From Lindgomyces ingoldianus (lineage: Eukaryota; Ascomycota; Dothideomycetes; Pleosporales; Lindgomycetaceae), in assembly GCF_010093535.1 (NCBI RefSeq), contig NW_022985206.1:114809-178808 (forward strand): a stretch of DNA of 64,000 bases. Reading direction: 5' to 3'. The position numbers were made by a program, and so were the translations under genes. Within the stretch, counting starts at the first letter, position 1. The number at the start of each line of letters is the position of its first letter. The notes beneath the pieces were generated by a model. The model worked only from the letters and a program-made list of their open reading frames with translations. It was not told the origin of the DNA and made no database searches. Below, piece after piece: positions 57,897-64,000 of this stretch.

Positions 57897-59523
57897 TTTT
57901 GGACGGAATCGGGGGGGAAGAATAGTGACTGAAGAGGGAAAGTGTCGGCAACATCAGGGTGCCTCTTGCGAAAGATGTTAAGGGTAGGTGCTCACCCGCG
58001 AGAGCCTCAGTTGCTGTGCCGCAGCCTTGCAGCGCACAGCCACCTTTAGGCAGCTACAACGCTATGCATTCTCCGTATCTCACACAGCCATTGAACGGGG
58101 GCGCCGGAGAGATCTTTAAGAAGTTGAAATTACCCTGATTGTTGAAAACGCAAATCACAGGGTACCTACTACCTAGTCTGCAAGTATTGCCCTATAGAAT
58201 GTGTGACACAGACGTATTTGGAGAAGTGGGCACATCACCACCGCTAGCAGGGAGGTGGACCAAGCCGCTCTGACCACACCCTTGCGTGGAAGGAAATATT
58301 TTGTTAGTGTGAGTGAAGAGAGAAGGACGTTATGTACGATGTCTCGCCAAGAAAAGTTCGAAAATCCCTCGGTCAGTTCCGCATCACGCTATACTAGAAC
58401 TCTAGCTCTCTCCAGCCTAGCTGTTATGGACTTGACAGTCTGAACTCTTTATGGCTCTTGAAAGCCAAACTTGAGCACCTCTTTGCGGACTAATAATTGC
58501 AGTGTTGATGCAAGTTGCTCTTCGTTATATGACCGTGCGACGGCTGTATTACCGATGCACAGAGTCTTTCTACCTTTATATATGCTTGAAACTACAGCAC
58601 TCGACTATTGACACTTAACTCACTTGCCAAAGCCCAAGCTTGGATCGTCGTGTTTGAAACCATGCCGGCCTGTGCCTGCTACCATTCCCGCTATGTAAGA
58701 CTTTCCCACATTACTCTCTCTTAGACGTTACTTATTGTATTCTCTTCGATGAGAAGAGCAATATATGGCTGCTGCTTGGTATACGTATAATGCTGCGACG
58801 TGCTTAAGAAGCAGGCGGACGCGATGGGCTTGAGGAAATCTTATGTTCAGACAGTGACGGTATCAGCGATGGGTTTGCGAAGCTGGGGGCGGCGTGATAA
58901 TCTATCTGCTTGTTATGGAGACTTTCGCGTTAGGTACGGTGGTCAATTGCACTGCATCTCAAAGGTGTATGATAGCTGCATCAGATTGAATGCTAGACGC
59001 ATTACTTGTTCTTAACGAGCGCCGGGGGCTTTAGCACTAATACCCCCGCTCCGAATCCATAGCGGGATTTAAGGTTATCCCGGATTACTTAGCCAGGGAC
59101 TTCTCAGCCACATGTTCAGCTGCCACCGTAAATTACACGGAAATGATTGGATGGGGTCAGCTTACATTAGCTAAGGTTCGTAATCGTTTCTTCTTAGAAG
59201 TACTGACCGGCATAGCGACCCCGCATGATTTTGCGTGCAACAGCAGGCATAAGGCTGATAGTGATATCCTAACAGCAGAGTCAGGTTCTAGCGCTCGGTT
59301 AGAGCCCTTTATAAATTTCTGGAGTGGTAGAGGTCAGACGATGGTGCTGCAGGGAGGAAAGCTTGTTACGACGCAAAAGCAGACGCTTCATAAATCAGGC
59401 GCGGGGGCGATAAGGTAAATGCAATTTTCAGGTAGGATAGGTCTGCGATATTAAGAAATAGCTACAACACACGATTTGTATGCTTTTATAGCAGTATTTA
59501 TTGCGCGCACAGGCTGCGTATTA
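57897..59523. other. 1.6-kb region with one tiny candidate gene
   Basis: Left part is the promoter of the kinase fusion. A possible two-exon mini-gene starts at 58661 (MPACACYHSRY, donor GTAAGA, then QYMAAAWYTYNAATCL) behind a TATA-like box near 58577; support is weak. Hairpin-like GC stretches near 59020-59090 and a plus ORF at 58800..59015 have no assignment. Confidence 0.3.
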
Positions 59524-60062
59524 CTAGAAGTCGAAGTACCCCTTAATTATATCGCCACACAGGGCGTCTTGCGAGTCAGGGGAGGACGTTACGTCGAATT
59601 TACCACTTGGCTTCTGCACTGCCTTAGTCATTGGAGAGAGTCTCCGACATGACGCAATCCTTCTCCTGTGGGTAGTCTGCTTGGGCCGAGATCGCGCTGC
59701 ACCCAGTCGCTTTCCCTTTCGCTCGTCTTTGTTGAGCTCCAAGATAATGAGCTTGCGACTTTATTACTGGCGGGGGGTATACTTTATTCTTCGCAATGTT
59801 AGATGTTTAATTGTCATAGTTATGTAGACGATGGGGAGAGACTCACAAGAGCTTCTTGACCTGGAGGCGACCAAGGCTGGCCGGTCTCATCTGTCGATAT
59901 GAATCCATGAAATCGGCCGTTGCGGTATGCTAGAAAATAGATTTTCGTGTCATACTGTTGGCACAACTTAGATAATTTTTTGTAAAGTGTCTGGGATAGT
60001 TTTTGATAATTGTTGTTCGCAGCCCGTCTTGTTGAGCGCTCTACTGCCTGTGCAGAGGACAT
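59524..60062 (-). CDS. Small MADS-box-like protein
   Basis: Exons 60062..59847 and 59751..59524 (95-bp phase-0 intron, GTGAGT...GCAAG); 147 aa. The first exon reads RRAANNNYQKLSQTLYKKLS, KLCQQYDTKIYFLAYRNGRF and HGFISTDETGQPWSPPGQEA. The pattern of a helix with KK, then LCxxYDxxIYFLAYRNGRF, is that of SRF/MADS-like domains found in short fungal proteins, but the basic DNA-contacting start is weak. The second exon is basic and low-complexity (DERKGKRLGAARSRPKQ, THRRRIASCRRLSPM). Possible nuclear role; whether it binds DNA is uncertain. About 220 bp upstream lies the dispersed TATA-bearing repeat (60248..60327) in the right orientation to act as its promoter. Confidence 0.55.
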
Positions 60063-61868
60063 GGCTTTTTGGATAGAAATTAAGGGCCGATTAACTAGGC
60101 CAACAGTAGTGTTATAACACGGGAGCGGCCTCGCAATAAATGAGGGACGTCTGGTTCCTAGATCAAGGTGCTGTTGAGGCCCCAGACAAGCAGTCGCGTC
60201 TCTGTAACATGCGCTTACGTGAAGCCTTTTATAAGCGCAGAAATGAAGAACCGAGTTGATTTCTAAAGGAGTTTACCTAGGGGTCTATATATATGCAAGA
60301 AAGGGGGAAGCCTTGACAACATGTGACTACTTCAAACAGCTTGTTTGCGGCTTTCTGTCACTGGGATATGCCTTCTTGACTCCTGTTTGCGGGCGCCTGC
60401 AAGGCTTTGTTCTGGGCCGCTCGCTTTTCTGGTTCCCGTTTTCGGATTCTGGTCTATGCTAGACACATGCTATACACGCTAGGTGCCTGATGCTATACGT
60501 ACGGGAGTATGATATTATAGGAGCCTGTGGGATATGGTTTTTGGTTCCCGTATTCAATCCCTGGCTACTGAACGGCGTTGTTGCGCGACTGCGGAATTCA
60601 TAGCAAGACTGGTCATAGCTGCCAGTTTCCTAGACTAGTCGTCCGATTCTATTAACGTTATGCGTTCTAGCTCTTAGACTGCATATGGCATTATATACGA
60701 GATAGCTCACCCAGAACACAATCACTTTTGTTAATAAATTGTGACCTAGATAAGGCCCTTGACGAGGCGGTCAGCCACCGATGATGAAAACGGTGGCACA
60801 GGCAGGATCTGGCGACCAGAGCGGGCCGCAGATGCGCCATCAATATCCCTGGTGTTTTTAGGCAGCGCTTACTTTGCTATTTTCGTTGGAATGCGTAGCG
60901 CTAAGGCGCTTTTGGTTTCCTGTTTTCCATTTTCAAGCTCTCAGTTCTTAAGTTAACTAACGTCCCTCACTGCGTGGCGAAAAACACGCCATGACGAAAA
61001 TCCACCAACACTTTTTGACACAACAAACTCAACAGCAAGCTACAGCCGTAGATATTCTCAGGATAGCAGCTTTGAATCTTGAATTATTGTCTGTCCTTAT
61101 TATATTTTGGCAGTTTTTACTCCTTACTGTGCAATACCACCATCTGCATTGCGCTTCGCTCGAGAGCTTGACTTGGAACAGCCTAGTAGCCACTACAAAG
61201 TCGATAGATCTTGTTGAAAATCCTACAAATTGTAGACAGGCATGTAAGCTTCCTATTCTGAGAGCAGCAACTTGATCCAAATGTTGTTGTGCCGTCGCGG
61301 CGACTTAACATCTGTAGATTTTGGAAAACCCGGCATGAAACTTAGTGGCTGTATAGAAAAGTTAAAATCAGCTTAGCTGAAATCTAGGGCTTAATGCCGC
61401 ATTGTTGCCTGATTTCTTAGCGTTTGGCGTCGCACAGCCATTTAAAAGAATGGCGTGTGTTAGCGACTTCACTGGCTATGCTATGCCCTCTCATATTATG
61501 TCATAAAGGCCACGTAGCTGTTCCACTTTGTCGCTTAATGTTGGAACTTTCCCTCCGTCTTGATATCTCTTCACGATCAACACAGTAACTAAAATTACTT
61601 TTCTCAGATCTCATGCTAGAAGCCGGGAATGTGCCTTAGAGAAGTGCAGGCGGCTTGTGCGCTGCCTCATGACCTGTACGGCGTGCACGTGACGGTGCAG
61701 GTGAGCTTGCACTGCCTCAAGTACGATCACCACAGCCTACCACTATAAGAGACTACATAAAATCAGTCTTTCCTGCTTTTCCATACTCAGTTAGACAACG
61801 TGAAAACCTCCCCTTTCTTAAACAATTCTCTCTTCTTGTGTTAGCATCCCTAAACTCCTGTAACAGTC
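60063..61868. other. 1.8-kb region between the MADS-like gene and the NLR gene
   Basis: Contains the dispersed repeat copy (60248..60327), then unassigned sequence. A plus ORF 60991..61275 has one hydrophobic stretch but no known family. The right end, with a TATA-like ctataaga near 61744 and a CT-rich leader (about 61770-61860), is the likely promoter of the NLR gene. Confidence 0.4.
60248..60327 (-). repeat. Dispersed 80-bp repeat, copy 2, with TATA-like core
   Basis: Matches 19221..19301. Read on the minus strand it starts gtcacatgttgtcaagg, has tatatata about 40 bp in, and ends aactcggttc. It lies upstream of the MADS-like gene in the same orientation. Confidence 0.6.
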
Positions 61869-64000
61869 ATGCAATTACTGCACTTTAATGACTCTGGAAG
61901 ACTGGTCTTAACAGACTTCGCCAAAAGAACAATTCCGCCGTATGCAATCCTGTCACATAGATGGTGGGGAGACGACCTTGAGGTCCACTACCAGGAAGTA
62001 CTAAACAACACCTATGCAAGCAAGGATGGCTACCGCAAGATCAAATTTTGCGCCGAACAGGCTACCCAAGATGAACTACAGTACTTTTGGGTTGACACAT
62101 GTTGCTTCGACAGATACAACAGCCGTGAACGCTCGAATGCGGTCAACTCGATGTTCCGTTGGTATCAGAACGCCGCAAAATGTTACGTATTCCTTTCCGA
62201 TGTGTCAGTAGCTACTGCGACAGATGCCCAGCAGCAAAGTACGTGGGAAGCACGTTTCCAGGCAAGCGAATGGTTTACCCGAGCTTGGACGCTTCAAGAA
62301 CTTATTGCTCCAGCATCAGTCGAATTCTTTTCTTCTGAAGGTCAGCGACTGGGAGATAAGGAATCCCTCCTGCAATTAATACACGACATAACTAGCATTC
62401 CATTAGAGGCTTTACAGGGCTGTCCTCTGGAGAAGTTCAGTGTCTCCGATCGAATGACGTGGGCCCGAACCCGCAAAGCGACCGAGCCAGAAGACCATGC
62501 ATATTGTCTTCTTGGAGTTCTCAACGTACAAATACCTCTCACATACGGTGAAGGAAAAGAGAAAGCATTAAGCAGGCTTCAAGACGAGGTTAAACACTCG
62601 GATGCCACCCCATCTATCATTCCTTTCTCCCGAAACGAACGATTCGTCGGACGTCAGCCACAACTCGCTAAAGTGGAAGCCATCTTGTCTGCCAGCAACC
62701 AAAATACAAGAATTGCAATAACAGGAGAAGGAGGAACAGGCAAATCACAGTTGGCGCTCGAGATTGCATACAGGATAAAGGAAAAGGACAAGGCATGCTC
62801 GGTCTTCTGGATCGACGCAAGCGACATCGACAGTATCCACCAAGCATATGCAAATATCGCTCAAAAGCTTGAGCTCCCTGGTTGGGAGGATGAAGAAGCG
62901 GATGCTAAGCAGCTAGTGAAACTTCATCTGGACGGAGATGATGCGAAACATTGGCTATTTATCTTCGACAACGTGGACAGCCTAGCCTTTGAAGATGCAG
63001 GACCTCTCACACCACAATCGAGCAGCTTAATCGACCACCTTCCCCAGTCCAAATTTGGGTCCGTCATCTTCACAACAACGAATAACGACGTAGCCCAGTC
63101 CTTAGCGCTACACAATATCGTAGAACTACATGAGATGGCACCGGATACAGCCCAAGAAATGTTTGAGAACCACCTGATCATCCCAGTCCCGACGAACGAA
63201 AAGCAGGAGACGAAGCTTTTGCTAGAAAGGCTATCATATCTTCCGCTAGCAATCGCGCAGGCAGCAGCCTATATCAACAACAACGAGATAAAAGTTAAGG
63301 ATTACCTATCGCTGTCAGCTACGCAGAATATGGATGCGTTCCAGATTAGCAGCAACCTATTAGAAGACAAGTTGCACGACCATATCATCCCAAGGTCTGT
63401 TATGATAACATTACTCATCTCACTGGATCAAATACGCCACAGTCACGTAATGGCCGCCGACTTTCTCTCTCTTATGGCCTGCGTAGACCGAAAGGACATC
63501 TTGTTAGATTTTCTAACACCAACCTGGTCGCAGGAAAGGGAAGACGCAATTGGAATTCTTAGTGATTACGCAGTTGTCACAAGGCGACCTGCAGTATCAG
63601 CGGTTGACCTTCATCGACTAGTACATCTTGCAGTACGAAGGTGGATTAACAAGCACAGTTCACTTGACGAGTGGACCGGGAAAGCTATTAGGCACTTGGT
63701 GGAAGTGTTCCCAGACCATCATCATGGGAATAGAAGCAAGTGGAGACGGTTATTGCCTCATGCTAAGTATGCTTTGTCACATAGTCCAGTCGATCCAGAC
63801 AATGATGATAGGATGGATCTTGTTTGGAGATGTGCCATGAGCTTATTTGAAGACGGGCGGCATAATGAGGCAGAAGAGCTGTTTGTGCAGGTGATGGAGA
63901 TTCGCAAGAAGAAACTCGGGGCCGACCATCCAGACACGCTGACGAGCATGGCGAACCTCGCGTCGACATACAGGAATCAAGGCCGGTGGGAAGCGGCAGA
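61869..64000 (+). CDS. HET-NB-ARC-TPR NLR-type protein (3' truncated by window)
   Basis: Open without a stop from ATG 61869 to the end of the window (710 codons), no introns. Residues 1-240: HET-like domain with PYAILSHRWWGDDLEVHY, FWVDTCCFDRYNSRERSNAV, NSMFRWYQNAAKCYVFLSDV and TRAWTLQELIAP, and later EDHAYCLLGVLNVQIPLTYG. Residues about 275-500: NB-ARC with ITGEGGTGKSQLALEIAYR (Walker A), HWLFIFDNVDS (Walker B), SVIFTTTN and LSYLPLAIAQAAAYI (GLPLA-like). From about residue 660: TPR, kinesin-light-chain type (ELFVQVMEIRKKKLGADHPD, SMANLASTYRNQGRWEAAE), which continues beyond the window. Such proteins are candidate fungal immune or allorecognition receptors, where TPR senses, NB-ARC oligomerises and HET executes death. 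All key NTP-binding residues are present, so it looks functional. Confidence 0.95.
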   Translation, partial: MQLLHFNDSGRLVLTDFAKRTIPPYAILSHRWWGDDLEVHYQEVLNNTYASKDGYRKIKFCAEQATQDELQYFWVDTCCFDRYNSRERSNAVNSMFRWYQNAAKCYVFLSDVSVATATDAQQQSTWEARFQASEWFTRAWTLQELIAPASVEFFSSEGQRLGDKESLLQLIHDITSIPLEALQGCPLEKFSVSDRMTWARTRKATEPEDHAYCLLGVLNVQIPLTYGEGKEKALSRLQDEVKHSDATPSIIPFSRNERFVGRQPQLAKVEAILSASNQNTRIAITGEGGTGKSQLALEIAYRIKEKDKACSVFWIDASDIDSIHQAYANIAQKLELPGWEDEEADAKQLVKLHLDGDDAKHWLFIFDNVDSLAFEDAGPLTPQSSSLIDHLPQSKFGSVIFTTTNNDVAQSLALHNIVELHEMAPDTAQEMFENHLIIPVPTNEKQETKLLLERLSYLPLAIAQAAAYINNNEIKVKDYLSLSATQNMDAFQISSNLLEDKLHDHIIPRSVMITLLISLDQIRHSHVMAADFLSLMACVDRKDILLDFLTPTWSQEREDAIGILSDYAVVTRRPAVSAVDLHRLVHLAVRRWINKHSSLDEWTGKAIRHLVEVFPDHHHGNRSKWRRLLPHAKYALSHSPVDPDNDDRMDLVWRCAMSLFEDGRHNEAEELFVQVMEIRKKKLGADHPDTLTSMANLASTYRNQGRWEAA

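Noticed and set aside
60110..60327. Solo LTR bounded by TG...CA
   Set aside because: A TGTTGTC...TATAACA span can be drawn, but the 5-bp flanks do not match and similarity to the other copy stops after about 80 bp.
60991..61275. 94-codon plus ORF with hydrophobic stretch
   Set aside because: No family, no good context; another ORF covers it on the opposite strand.
1..64000. tRNA, rRNA, CRISPR and bacterial-type features
   Set aside because: None found by eye; tRNA genes could be missed without a covariance-model search.

Overview
The window looks like nuclear DNA of a filamentous ascomycete; the gene repertoire would fit a helotialean leotiomycete, but that placement is inference. The evidence is short (38-120 bp) GT-AG introns with fungal branch-point-like motifs, fungal-only families (HET, Zn2Cys6 regulator, fungal rhodopsin-like membrane protein, DUF6590, DHA2 efflux pump), and two AT-rich blocks full of TAA/TAG codons that resemble repeat-induced point mutation (RIP). 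I found no tRNA, rRNA or CRISPR array. Gene models below were built by hand from splice sites and reading phase.

Layout. 1-4 kb: a truncated thiamine-diphosphate enzyme and an alpha/beta hydrolase. 5-12 kb: a full-length but broken HET gene, a Tc1/mariner relic, a seven-exon DUF6590 gene and a coiled-coil protein. 12-21 kb: gene-poor, with a 949-bp hAT-like element with intact 8-bp target duplication and a decayed PAF-acetylhydrolase-like gene. 21-30 kb: LURP-one-related protein, fungal rhodopsin-like protein 1, and a divergently arranged cytochrome P450 / MFS efflux pump pair sharing a 650-bp promoter region. 31-40 kb: F-box/cysteine-rich protein, a P450 relic, a CCCH zinc-finger protein and hypothetical ORFs. 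42-49 kb: rhodopsin-like protein 2, an ankyrin relic and a Zn2Cys6 regulator. 49-54 kb: a 4.9-kb hAT-like element with a Fot1/pogo-like element nested in it, inserted into a former coding sequence. 56-64 kb: a frameshifted protein kinase fused to a T5orf172 (GIY-YIG-like) domain, a small MADS-like gene, and the start of a HET-NB-ARC-TPR NLR-type gene that runs off the window.

Two themes stand out. First, several genes of types used in fungal allorecognition or innate immunity (HET, NLR, ankyrin, kinase fusion) lie near transposons, and many are broken. Second, P450 plus efflux pump form the core of what could be a small detoxification or secondary-metabolite locus; no backbone synthase is visible, so this is inference.
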